NCBI GenBank assembly: GCA_038277395.1
Contig: CM076193.1
Span: forward strand, 79,302,627 to 79,366,626
DNA length: 64,000 nt
Reading direction: 5' to 3'
Source of the DNA: Dryocosmus kuriphilus
Taxonomy: Eukaryota; Arthropoda; Insecta; Hymenoptera; Cynipidae
The translations under genes and the position numbers were made by a program. Position 1 is the first letter of the stretch. The number at the start of each line of letters is the position of its first letter. The notes below the pieces were generated by a model. The model was not told where the DNA came from and searched no databases. It worked only from the letters and a program-made list of their open reading frames with translations. This document shows positions 23,950-33,631 of this stretch, piece after piece.

Positions 23950-24406
23950 TAAGAAAGTTTAATTTTCTTTGAAATCTTTAAATTTTTAAAAATTGTGTAA
24001 CTTTTGAGTTTTTGAGTTTTTCGAAATTATTTTTCTGCAGAACTCTAGAACTCTTTGAGAGCAACAGGAATATGAAAGAAAAAGTTGATTTTCTGAAAAT
24101 TGCGCGGCTAGCTCTATTTTTTGAAAATTTTTTTTTGTGTACAATTTTTGAGAACTATTTTCAATATGTATCAGGAACTATAGAACTATGCTAAATCTAC
24201 CCAGAACTCTAAGAAAAAGTGCATTTTTCGAAAAACGCGCGGGAACGTGAACTTAGCCGCCACTTTTGAAAAATCGATTTTTAGGGTGTTTATACCCCAG
24301 AACTATTTCTAAAAGTTATCAGGAACTATAGAACTATTGAAAAGGATGTCAGAACTCTAAAAAAAAATTCGAAATTTTGAAAGTGCGCGGCCAGGTTCAC
24401 ACGCAT
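23950..24406. repeat. Right terminal inverted repeat of the Foldback-like element
   Basis: Inverted counterpart of 9601-10058. The first 48 bases from the tip are identical by eye except for T-run length; the rest has scattered substitutions such as ggtgtaaata versus ggtataaaca. Confidence 0.85.
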
Positions 24407-24415
24407 CGAAATCCT
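24407..24415. other. Target-site duplication, right copy (CGAAATCCT)
   Basis: Matches 9592-9600 at 8 of 9 bases and abuts the right terminus exactly. Confidence 0.65.
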
Positions 24416-24582
24416 CAATTGTGAAAATTTGGAAAGTCACTAAAAAACTTTACCAATCTATAATGTGTTTCAAAAAAATGTAATTATCGAGCGCGAAGCG
24501 CGAGTCAAATGTCGAGCGTGAAGCGCGAGTGCTAACAGACGCGCGCTCTAGGCGCGCTCATACTTCGCGCGAAGCGCTCGAT
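24416..24582. repeat. GC-rich hairpin block (GCGCGAAGCGC motif)
   Basis: After about 70 AT-rich bases, 24486-24582 is a GC-rich island with atcgagcgcgaagcgcgag at the left and cttcgcgcgaagcgctcgat at the right, able to fold back. It abuts the terminus of the MITE at 24583. No coding. Confidence 0.6.
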
Positions 24583-25510
24583 GAGAATGTGCCCACTAAG
24601 TGGGCAGATTTTTTTTTCAAAGTTAGAGCCCTAAATTTTTTACATTCTTATCTCAATGAGCAGCTATTAGTTTTATGTGACTACGTTTCGTGACCCCCTG
24701 AATCCGAAAAAAACATGTTTTACGTCGGTGTCTGTCTGTTGCCGTTGCCGTCTGTTCCCACGATAACTTTCGAAGGACTAACCGGATTGGATTGCGCTTT
24801 GGCACACTTCTTTAAGGCGTAAAAAGAAAGGACGAGTTCGTTAACCAGCGGTTTTTGACCAGTGGTTATAGTTTTATCCATCAAAAACGGTTTTCTCAAA
24901 ATCAGAAACTCAATTTTCCGGCTAAACTATACAAGATACAAAAAAAAAAAAAAACGGTAGAAAGTAAAATTCTTCATCTCAAAAAAATCTACAAATTTTG
25001 TTTTGACTATTTTTTGAGAAAATGCACTGTTTTTGTTTCAATCGAGGAAACGTTTTTTAAAAAAAACTGTGGATTCTTGCCAAAATATTGAAGATACGAA
25101 AAAAATGATAATGAACAAAGTTGTTCATCTTAAAAAAATCTAAAAAAAATTTTTTGATAATGCACGGTTTTGTTTTAACGAGAAAACGTTATTTGTTCAA
25201 ATTTCCCGACAAAAAAATACTAAAAACGTTGTTCTAAAAAGATCTACAAACTTTATTTTTTGAAATCCAATTTTTGAGTTACGTGTTAAATATTCACCAA
25301 AACTATGCAAGATATGAAAAAAATGATGATAAGCAAAGTTGTTCACCTTAAAAAGATCTACAAATTTGCTTAAAACTATTGTTTGATCCACCGCACAGTT
25401 TATTCATGAAATGTATATAGTTGTTTTAGTCAAAAAATACATTACTATAAAGTTGATAAGAAAGTTAGTATAGGTTATTAAAAAATCTGCCCGCTACTCA
25501 GGCGCATTCT
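24583..25510. mobile_element. Complete MITE-like element, family A
   Basis: Left end GAGAATGTGCCCACTAAGTG..GGCAGATTTTTT and right end AAAAAATCTGCC..GCGCATTCT form imperfect ~30-bp terminal inverted repeats. The interior (928 bp in all) matches the inverted copies at 7692-7975, 8040-8890 and 8898-9591. No open frame of note, so it is non-autonomous. No convincing target duplication was seen. Confidence 0.6.
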
Positions 25511-25647
25511 AGGCTCTTCTAATTAATTTTTTATTTAGCATGGACATGAACCCTTTTTTTCCAAGAATCATATTATTAACATTACATTTAGCATTAAGCA
25601 TTTCAATCATTATTGAAATAGGTGGAACTGCGACATTATTAAATAAT

Positions 25648-25741
25648 ATGAATGTTGTTAAACTGTTAAATTCTCAGACCTAAGGCCAAAACCTCTAACA
25701 ACATTCATATCAAAAAAGGTCTTAAAAAATGAACACATTAA
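25648..25741. mobile_element. Small hairpin insertion (~94 bp)
   Basis: The related copy at about 6010-6040 has a single attattaaataat block where this locus has two (25635-25647 and 25742-25754) flanking 94 extra bases. The insert begins near an inverted repeat, with atatgaatgttgtta at 25646-25660 and its complement at 25696-25710. It looks like a tiny MITE with a long target duplication. Confidence 0.5.
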
Positions 25742-26569
25742 ATTATTAAATAATATTTTTAGTATTTTTAGTAGCTCCTCAATAAATAGAAACATGTTTT
25801 TGAGAAAGCTTATAACATCAAATTGGATAGCAGAATTATTTACAGTAAATCAAATAAGAAATATTGAATCAATTAGTTTTGTACATTCCATAAGTATACA
25901 TCACTCGTCTCCATTTATTTCTTTTGCTTTTTTTCGCTAACTAATTCCTTTGCGGATTTTCCTTTCATATTTTCTAACAGGAAGCTGACGTCATAGTTTC
26001 AAAGAATTGGTCAAAAACGTAAGTCTAATATTGCTTAGGCTTCAAAATTATATGCAAATAAATTGTTTAAAAATTTCATAGCTGTACTTCATTCATCTAA
26101 CTTCATCTCTTTATTATTAATTCCTTAGTTTTCTCCCTTTGATCTTTACTAAAAGATGATTTTCAAGAATTATTTAATAAAATTATACTGTAGTAGTTTA
26201 TCTTGAAAAAAAGGAGTAGTTTTCGTTGAAAGGAAAGACTTTAAATTATTTCTGCATATTTTGAGCTGTACAATTGCTCTTCTAATTAATTTTTTATTTA
26301 GCATGGACATGAACCCTTTTTTCACAAGAATCATATTCTTAAAATTACAAAATTTCAAAATGTGTTTGAAATACTTTGTAAAACGCTTTACTAAAATCGT
26401 CTTTAGTCTAACTATTATAAATTCCCATGAAAAAAAAATATATATACCTTCGAATAATTTAATACATCACACCATCCACTCAACGCTCTTATCTTTTTCA
26501 CAGCATATTATGTTACAATATTGGTGTCACACTTGCTATGAAAAAGATTATCACAGAAACGTTAGACGT

Positions 26570-26808
26570 ACGTTTTGTTAAATTACTCTGAAAAATTAAA
26601 ATGTCTAATACCTAGAATCCATTTATAGATAAGAGAAAAGACCGTTAAGCGTACGCGCTACGTTTTACTTTAGGTATTAGATATTTTATTTTTTCTGAGT
26701 AATTTAACAAAACGTATTACCGACCGTATAGGAATTAAAACTTTATGGTGATATCAATTGAAAACGTACGGTATACATTGGACGGTCTTTGCTCTTATCT
26801 ATAAATGG
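26570..26808. repeat. Interlaced inverted repeats
   Basis: 26570-26613 is the reverse complement of 26672-26715 with four mismatches. 26619-26645 is the reverse complement of 26782-26808, nearly exact. The two pairs interlock. No coding; MITE-like remnants are likely. Confidence 0.65.
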
Positions 26809-27217
26809 AGTGTTTATAGATTCTATAAATATGTGGCACGCGTCTGGCATCATCTCTTTGATATTTTTATTAATAAATTCCTTATCACTTCTTTCTTTTG
26901 ATCTTTGCCCGACAAGCGAACTTTACCAATAAATATAATGCGATTAATCTGATTTGAAAGTATGTGACACCAAGAGCAAGTAATATGACATGTTGGGTGG
27001 TCTCCAATTTCGTTAAGAAATGGATTGTTTAAATATTCAATCATTATACGTCAGTTGTTAAATCTCGTTTCTTTAATATTTTTAATAACAAATTCCTTAG
27101 CGCTTTTCGTTTGATACTTTGCCCTAATTTCTTAGGATTTTTTCTTATTGTTATCACAAAAGTATAATATGATACGTATGTTTATGTTTAACAGAGATGA
27201 GAAACTTGATTAGACGT

Positions 27218-27460
27218 GCATGAAAATATGCAATATGGCTTCATCTATCAGAATTCTATGTAACTTGATACCATTGTTTACGTTAAATTTCTGGAGAGTG
27301 GGGGTAAATCCTGTTTGAACTTGCATGAAAATATGTAATATGGCGTCATCTATTAGAATTCTGTGTAACTTGATACCATTGTTTACGTTAAATTTCTGAA
27401 GAGTGGGGGTAAATCCTGTTTGAACTTGCATGAAAATATGTAATATGACGTCATCTCTCA
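27218..27460. repeat. 105-bp tandem repeat
   Basis: tgcatgaaaatatg recurs at 27218, 27322 and 27427. The single-unit form of the same sequence is at 6987-7090. The open minus-strand frame of 35-residue repeats across it follows from 105 being a multiple of three. Confidence 0.85.
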
Positions 27461-27658
27461 AGAATTCCTTGTAACCTGATACTATTATTTATGCCATTTC
27501 TCAGAATTTTATGTAATTTGATACCCATTGTTTATGTTAAGATAAGAAAACTATGAGATAGCAGACGTCAACATTCTTATCACCGGAAGTGACTCACCAT
27601 AACTGGCGTCATCCTGTTTTTATCCCCTCCACTCGATCCACACAGATACACTCTCTCA

Positions 27659-28766
27659 TCAAATCAGGCTCACACGAACATGCACTAATACCAGTGGATG
27701 CAGAACCGGCCCTGTTCTTCTACTCAGCCGCCTGTTGATTTCCGTTTTAATGTTATTGTCGCTAGTTATAAGAGTCCCGAGGTATTTAAGCTCATTAACT
27801 CTTTCAAATGTCATATTTCCGGCCATTAGATCCCCCTCTTCATTGCTTTGTTCTGATCTGTCGACGATCAAATATTTTGTCTTCGATTCGCTAACTTCTA
27901 AACCTATTTCCTTGGCTTTTGTGATCAAGATTTCTGCATTTTTAGCTACCCTGTTTCGGGCTATCGCGGATCAAACACTCTTCAGATAAACATCCGTTTA
28001 CGCGTATTCTACCCCTACTGCCGCTTACGCAAACTTCGATAAATCTAACCAATTTCCTTGGTTCACCTAAGAAGTCCAGAATCCAGTACATTCGTGCGCG
28101 TATAATAGAGTCGTAAGCTTTTTTGAAGTCGATAAATAGGTGATGTATTGCTTCATTAAATTCCCATTTCTTTTCTAACAGTTGTCTAATTGTAAACATG
28201 TGATCGCTTGTAGACCGGTTTCGGCGGAATCCACACTGGTAATCCCCAATGATTTCCTCAGCAAAAGGGGTTAGTCTACTTAAGATTACATTGGACAGAA
28301 TCGTATAGCACGAAGTTACAAATGAAATTCCCCAATAATTGTTACAGTTCGTTTTATCACCTTTTTTAAAAATGGGTATAATAATAGAGGTATTCCATTC
28401 CTCCGGTTTGCGTTCTGTTTTGCAGATTGCGTGTATTAATTTAAAAATTTGCCTTGTGAGGCGAGGGCCGCCATTTTTTATCAGTTCTGACGGTAGGTCG
28501 TCAATACCCGCGGCTTTGTTATTTTTCAACTTCTTTATGGCCATTTCTGTTTCTTTATCAGTACGCTTATCAATTAGTAGATCATCAGTGTGGATTTCAC
28601 CGAGATTAACTTCAACGTGGGCTTCGCGTACATTCAATAGCTTATCGAAATAGTTTTTCCATAAATTTAGTCTTTCTGTCGCATCAGCTACTAGATTGCC
28701 ATTTTCGTCCCTCATTACTTCCGTTCTACTTTTAAAGCCTTTCCTTATAAAATTCAGGGCTCCCAC
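27659..28766 (-). pseudogene. RTE-like non-LTR retrotransposon reverse transcriptase, internally deleted
   Basis: 28766-27942 encodes a typical RT fingers-palm region: NKAAGIDDLPSELIKNGG, EEWNTSIIIPIFKKGDKTNC, QCGFRRNRST and the catalytic motif-A stretch FIDFKKAYDS, ending at KQGS. From 27928 to 27659 a downstream portion resumes (KTKYLIVDRS, NELKYLGTLIT). The region between, where the second catalytic motif (F/Y-A-D-D) should lie, is missing, so the enzyme cannot be active. The endonuclease domain and the 3' end are also absent. The family is recognised from conserved motifs of arthropod RTE/craniofacial-development-protein-like endonuclease-reverse transcriptases; clade assignment is from memory. 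Confidence 0.85.
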
Positions 28767-28767
28767 A

Positions 28768-28890
28768 CAGTCACTTCAGTCACTTTTAGTCACTTTTTTT
28801 TTTTTAAAGTCACTTTTTAGTCACTTTTTTAAGAAAGTGTCACTATAAGTCACTTTTTTAAGAAACAGTCACTATAAGTCACTTTTTAAA
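28768..28890. repeat. AGTCAC(T)n tandem motif
   Basis: agtcactttt is repeated about eight times. In the second half there is a ~29-bp period (agtcacttttttaagaaa, then gtcactata, at 28820 and about 28849). It starts exactly where the RT similarity ends. It could be a subterminal repeat of the DDE element to its right, or a simple microsatellite. Confidence 0.7.
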
Positions 28891-29683
28891 AGGAAAAGGT
28901 CATTTGAGTGTTTAAACATATTAGACTCCATCTCATTCTCATAATTACTAATAATTACACTTTCCTTTTTATCGACTTTGCTGTTACCGTTTGAGCTGTT
29001 ACCGACTGCAGGACAATCGTTGCCGCTTGCGCAGCGCTATAGCGCGAATACTGATATTCAATTGTTTTAGCTGATCGTGACGATCGTGACATAGACAATG
29101 TTTTCGTGGTTTGTGTGTTTTTTTGACCATTACCTAGTGAAATTGTGCACTTAATAATTAATAGGAGTTACACACAGGTATGTAAAGTAAAAATAAATAT
29201 GTATTTATACTAGTATTATTTCATTTTACGAATAAACTTCGCTTTCTAATAACTAGAAGCAAAATATATTTCCGTAAATTTTAACAATGATTTCCGAACT
29301 GTTCCCATAGTTCTTATCGGTTAAAAATACTATTAGAGTATTAGTTTAAGATATAAGTTTAGAAAGTGTATTGACTGAATCCAATAATCTTTATCCTTTA
29401 AAAACAAAAGTTAGGTTGCGTTTTTCTGGGAATCCCCTATAGTAATTTCCCTTGCTTCTTATCTCGAAAAAATATCGCTGTTTCATTGACGCTGTCTTTT
29501 TCCATGTAGGTATGTTGATCGAATTTTCTGATAGAGATGACTTTTTCATGGATCATTGTTTATATAAAATTCAGTGAGAGTGACGGAAGGTTTTTAAAAA
29601 TTTTATATAGCTTAAATATATAATATAAATGTCACAAAATAAATATAAACTTCTTATTAAAAATATTACTTCAGTCCAATCGT
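28891..29683 (+). other. Leader-like region upstream of the DDE relic
   Basis: No substantial open frame. It holds a locally GC-rich stretch with the perfect 12-bp palindrome GCGCTATAGCGC (29034-29045). A good splice-donor match, CAG|GTATGT, lies at 29175-29183. These would suit a 5' exon and intron of the transposase gene to the right, but that is inference. Confidence 0.35.
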
Positions 29684-30300
29684 ATGAAGACGTTGTTGCT
29701 GCACAGTTGCAAAATTTCATATAGAAATTCCGTTCGGTTAATATCAGCAATAGCAATAGCAACAGTCTTTGGAGTTGATACTAATGATTTAATTCTAAAC
29801 AAGACTTCATTCAATGAATATAGGTCGAAAATTTGGAATGAAGCTGCTGAAAAAATGAAAATATTATTTGGTGACAATAAAGTTAGTGCGGCGGTAATAT
29901 ATTGTGATGGAAAATTGATACCTGACAGTCTTATCTTGTACAAAGTCGACACACTACCTATAATAGTTAGAAGTAATACCATTGAAAAAATACAGATGGA
30001 AAAGGATTAACTCGGGCACAAGCAATTTTTAAAGCGATTCAAGAATGGAAATTAACTGAGAGTATTAAGACAGTCTGTTGTGACACCACTAATTCAAATC
30101 TTGGTTGTAGAAATGGAGCGGCAATCAATCTAGAGGAAATGTTAGAAACTGAGCTTTTATACTTAGCTTGCAGACATCATATTTACGAATTGGTGTTATT
30201 TGGTATTTTTATTGAGAAAATACCAGGTACTGTTGGTCCAAACGTGCCATTGTTTAAGAGATTTCAAGAAAATTGGATAAAAGTTGATCAAACCAAGTGA
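29684..30300 (+). pseudogene. hAT-like DDE transposase fragment
   Basis: The first part (29684-30010) contains VIYCDGKLIPD and DTLPIIV. After a one-base break in an A-run near 29995, the match continues in the next frame to the stop at 30298-30300, with VCCDTTNSNLG, CRHHIYELV and FKRFQENW. A first acidic residue in a DGK context, a second in CDTT, and a C-x2-H motif shortly after fit the RNase-H-like DDE transposases of the hAT-related superfamilies. I recognise this family as very abundant in insects and cnidarians, but not its exact superfamily. The C-terminal third is missing. The single-base break in a homopolymer could be a sequencing error. Confidence 0.65.
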
Positions 30301-30352
30301 TAACATCTGTCGTGCCGGCGTTCAATTTTGTTTAATCGAGAATTTTTCTTTG

Positions 30353-31094
30353 TTAGAAAAAGAGTTGGTGGCCCTTAAAAGGATCGAGGGTTTGTTTTTT
30401 TTTGAGGGAGGAGTTAGTTTCTTTGGTGGGATTGGCGAGCAGGAGTAGGAATGGAGGGGGTATAGACAGGGAATGAGTGGTCGACGGGTTCTTCCGGTCT
30501 TCGGCGATATAATTATCCAGAGTGGTCATGTCCCGGGGAACGAACTGCTGGGTGGTCGTGGGGGTGAATCGTCGTCGACAGTCTCCATGGAGTAAGGTCT
30601 GCCAGAGTTGGGTCCCGTCCATCGTCAAGTAGTCGTCTGTCCGCGTCTTTACTTCCACCTCTGGAACCACAGAGGCACGGTCAGGGCGTCGAGTGAGCAG
30701 GTGCTTCCGGAACAGTATGTGGACTCGTACTCGAGCTCCCGTACCGGGGGCTCGTACGGGACCTCGAAAAGAGGCGGAAACCCGCCGGTCGGAGCGGAGG
30801 CGAAGTAGCGTTTGAGGTGATCTCGGGCGTGCTCGGAGGACTGCCTCAGCTCGTCTGGTGATAGCATCACTGGTCGTTGGCGTAGGTGGTACCGGTGGGT
30901 CCTCTTAGTTCCTGGGTTAGCGGACGGGGTTCGGTCTCTCTACTTCCGCGGTCGCTTTTCCTTGACGGTTCCGGTTCTCCGGCGGTCAGTGGGGCGTGGT
31001 CGAGGGGTCCGTTGGAAAAATACCCCACAGCTCGGAGTCGCTGAGTCTCCACGTAGCGGGCTCGGACTCGGCGTTGACGGGGGTTTAGCTCCAT
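30353..31094 (-). pseudogene. Unidentified GC-rich coding-like fragment
   Basis: Three consecutive minus-strand frames with protein-like composition lie in an unusually GC-rich block. They are 31094-30867 (starts MELNPRQRRVRARY), 30870-30649 (MLSPDELRQSSEHARDHLKR, FEVPYEPPVRELEYE) and 30670-30353 (VPEVEVKTRTDDYLTMDGTQ, FVPRDMTTLDNYIAEDR). The first two meet at an overlapping stop-start (TGATG). The second and third overlap by a frame change near 30660. Both joins read as one protein with one-base shifts, so this is either one gene broken by indels or a set of overlapping ORFs. I do not recognise the product. The base composition differs sharply from all surrounding DNA, suggesting a foreign or recently acquired segment. 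Confidence 0.4.
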
Positions 31095-31375
31095 GCGGAT
31101 GTCCTAGTGGTCTGGCTCTGGTCCGAAATGCTGCTGGACCGGAGAAGCAAGTTCCCCAGAGGCTTCGCTTCACGAGTCGAAATGCATTCCTGAGGGGGGG
31201 GGGGGGGGGGTTAATGGCTCGTGGAGGAAGCTCTCGGATCACCTAGATACCCGAAGGTATCTCGTGGCTCGTTCAACAGTGGGGAAGCGAGTTCCCCTGG
31301 AGATGGTTGAGTCACTAGGGTGGTCCAAAAAAACGCTTTTCGAGTTACAGATTAAGCCCCCCCCCCCCCCCCCCC
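31095..31375. other. Region bounded by G17 and C19 homopolymers
   Basis: 31194-31210 is a run of 17 G and 31357-31375 a run of 19 C. They lie on the same strand and could pair. The 146 bp between contain a ggtggtccaaaaaaa-type block. No gene seen. Run lengths are unlikely to be exact in a draft assembly. Confidence 0.6.
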
Positions 31376-32544
31376 AAAGTTTCCATTTCCGAAGGAAAAA
31401 AATCCATAATTTTTTTTTTTTTTTTTCGAAATCCAAATATTGACACGTGACACCGGGCACTTCAAAATCCCATTTAATTAACATGGGGAAATTTTGGATT
31501 TTTGTAAAATTGAAGTCATCCTTCAGGGTTTGATCGAAACGTACCAAGTTTTTTAGGGATTGAAGAGGAGTACCCAAATATGACCCAAAAATCAAAAAAC
31601 TATATTTTTGCGTATTATTGTTACTTTTTAGCAATTTCCGTCGTCTTTTTCATACAAATAATTACTAGTAGACAATTTGAATATTTCCCATGACTTTTTA
31701 ATCAATTCTTAATTGTTTAAACAAATGTAACTTATTTAAACAATTATTTATTCCCAAAAAATGTAAAAAATAATCGTATTTTCGGATTGAAATGTAATAG
31801 TTTGTCATTGTTTGGAGTATTAATTTTTTTTAAAAACATTATGCAATTATTTAAACAATTACTTATTGTTTACTCTCAAAACTTCTAAAAATTGACCCAG
31901 AGATGTCCAGTTTTTTCTCAAACTGGTATCCTATGCTACTTTTTGTTGAATAATTATATAATTTTGATACATATCTTTTAATGTTTAATAAATTTCTATT
32001 TGTTTAAACAATTTTGATTTGCTTAAGTAGTTTTTTTTGATAACTTTAAAAAAATTAAATAAAATATATATAATTATTTTTCTGACTTTATAGTGTATAG
32101 AAAGAACATATTAAGCATTTTTTAATTGTTTAAACAAATATAATTTGTTTAAACAATTACTTTTCCAGAAATATTTTTTAAATCGTATTTTCTGAATTAA
32201 ACATAATATTGAATGATTTCGAGGAGTAGTAAATTCTGTTAAAAACGTCGTGTCATTGTTTAAAAAATTTTTATTCCTTCAAGCAGTTTTCTATTAAAAA
32301 ATGTGGATCAATAATATAAAATATTACACATAGAATTATTTTCGTAAATATATTTTAATATATATTTTTTGTGTCTTCCAGTATGTCAGATTGATATTCA
32401 TAAGACTTTCAAATGCTATAATGAAATATATAATCTAAATCCATTTCATATGCAGTCTAATTACAACGCTGATCACAAAATATTATTTTTTGGCCGAAGA
32501 CAATGTTTTCTTTCTGATACCTGGAAACTGTTTTCTATAATTTT
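31376..32544. other. AT-rich stretch with repeated TTGTTTAAACAA-like palindromes
   Basis: No gene. The palindrome TTGTTTAAACAA, or half of it (ATTTAAACAATT), occurs at about 31715, 31733, 31847, 31998, 32131 and 32146. The same motif lies inside every monomer of the 446-bp satellite to the right, so this may be a degenerate edge of that array. The frame running into the N-gap is not a gene. Confidence 0.5.
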
Positions 32545-33044
32545 NNNNNNNNNNNNNNNNNNNNNNNNNNNNNNNNNNNNNNNNNNNNNNNNNNNNNNNN
32601 NNNNNNNNNNNNNNNNNNNNNNNNNNNNNNNNNNNNNNNNNNNNNNNNNNNNNNNNNNNNNNNNNNNNNNNNNNNNNNNNNNNNNNNNNNNNNNNNNNNN
32701 NNNNNNNNNNNNNNNNNNNNNNNNNNNNNNNNNNNNNNNNNNNNNNNNNNNNNNNNNNNNNNNNNNNNNNNNNNNNNNNNNNNNNNNNNNNNNNNNNNNN
32801 NNNNNNNNNNNNNNNNNNNNNNNNNNNNNNNNNNNNNNNNNNNNNNNNNNNNNNNNNNNNNNNNNNNNNNNNNNNNNNNNNNNNNNNNNNNNNNNNNNNN
32901 NNNNNNNNNNNNNNNNNNNNNNNNNNNNNNNNNNNNNNNNNNNNNNNNNNNNNNNNNNNNNNNNNNNNNNNNNNNNNNNNNNNNNNNNNNNNNNNNNNNN
33001 NNNNNNNNNNNNNNNNNNNNNNNNNNNNNNNNNNNNNNNNNNNN
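32545..33044. other. Assembly gap of exactly 500 N
   Basis: A round-number run of N, a placeholder of unknown true size. Satellite follows immediately on the right, so the gap probably hides more satellite. Confidence 0.98.
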
Positions 33045-33631
33045 AATGTTCGGCCAGCTAAACGTCAAGCTAAGTGCAGACATTATTTAAACAAAAAAAT
33101 ATTGGAGCCGTAATTTGAGACTACGGGCTCAAATTAGTCTTAAGTGAGCCCTAAAATATACGAGTGGAAAAAATGGATCTTATAACTTTATACAGGTATT
33201 TTTTATAACGTTAAGGTGGCACAACACCATATATAACAAAAAAAAGGGCAAATGAAACATCGCACGACTCTCGGTCGACGATAATTTAGGAGCCTTAAAT
33301 GAGCCTGAAATTGTGCAAGGGAAATGAAAAAAAAAGAATTTTATTTTGGTAAAATTGTTTAAACAATAACTGCTTAAAACATTTTTTAAATATTTCAATA
33401 TCATATTCGGGGAGCCCTAAATGAGCCCTAAAGTATTGTGTATCAGGTGAAGTTTCTGTAAAATCATTTTTAGTACGTTTTGCAGCAATGCTAGGCCAGC
33501 TTAACGTCAAGCTAGTGCAAACATTATTTAAACAAAAAAATATTAGAGCCCTAAATTTGAGACTGCGGGCTCAAATTAGTCCTTAATGAGCCCTAAAATA
33601 TACGAGTGGAAAAAATGGGTTTTGTGACTTT
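33045..33631. repeat. 446-bp satellite, portion left of the LTR element
   Basis: About 1.3 monomers (ggtcgacgataatttaggag, ggggagccctaaatgagccc and gttttgtgacttt landmarks). It ends in gtgacttt, which is continued by ctttattcagg at 49316, showing that a single monomer was split by the LTR element. Confidence 0.95.
33628..33631. other. Target-site duplication CTTT (left)
   Basis: CTTT precedes the first LTR base and is repeated at 49316-49319. The uninterrupted satellite reads gtgactttattcagg with one CTTT. Confidence 0.85.

Larger units (their letters stand above)
9601..24406. mobile_element. Giant Foldback-like element carrying inverted arrays of a 144-bp satellite
   Basis: The termini ATGCGTGTGAACCTGG (9601) and CCAGGTTCACACGCAT (ends 24406) are exact inverted repeats. 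The inverted homology continues with few differences for about 460 bp on each side and then runs without a break into 144-bp tandem arrays of opposite orientation. A 9-bp target duplication with one mismatch flanks it. Long inverted repeats made of tandem units around a central loop, with 9-bp duplications, are the known hallmarks of Foldback elements; this one is far larger than the Drosophila examples and uses a 144-bp unit. No transposase is visible, so it would be non-autonomous. Membership of the Foldback/Mutator-like group is inference; the inverted structure itself is read directly. Confidence 0.75.
25511..27570. repeat. Dispersed AT-rich repeat family, locus 2
   Basis: Direct-orientation copy of about 5860-7200. 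Landmarks in order: ctcttctaattaatttttta, gcatggacatgaac, the relic zinc-finger C-terminus (about 25600-25650), agcagaattatttacagtaaat, aggaagctgacg, a second gcatggacatgaac, caacgctcttatctttttcac, then the 105-bp unit in three copies. It contains about 600 bp not present at locus 1 (about 26560-27180) and a small insertion at 25648-25741. No gene. Confidence 0.75.

Noticed and set aside
8040..25510. The inverted AGAATGCGCC ends at 8040 and 25510 as the two termini of one 17.5-kb element
   Set aside because: No target duplication at these ends, and the right end belongs to a complete 928-bp MITE starting at 24583. Separate MITE copies explain it better.
32369..33083. Open frames of 182-230 codons across 32.4-33.1 kb
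   Set aside because: They consist mainly of undefined residues through the 500-N gap.
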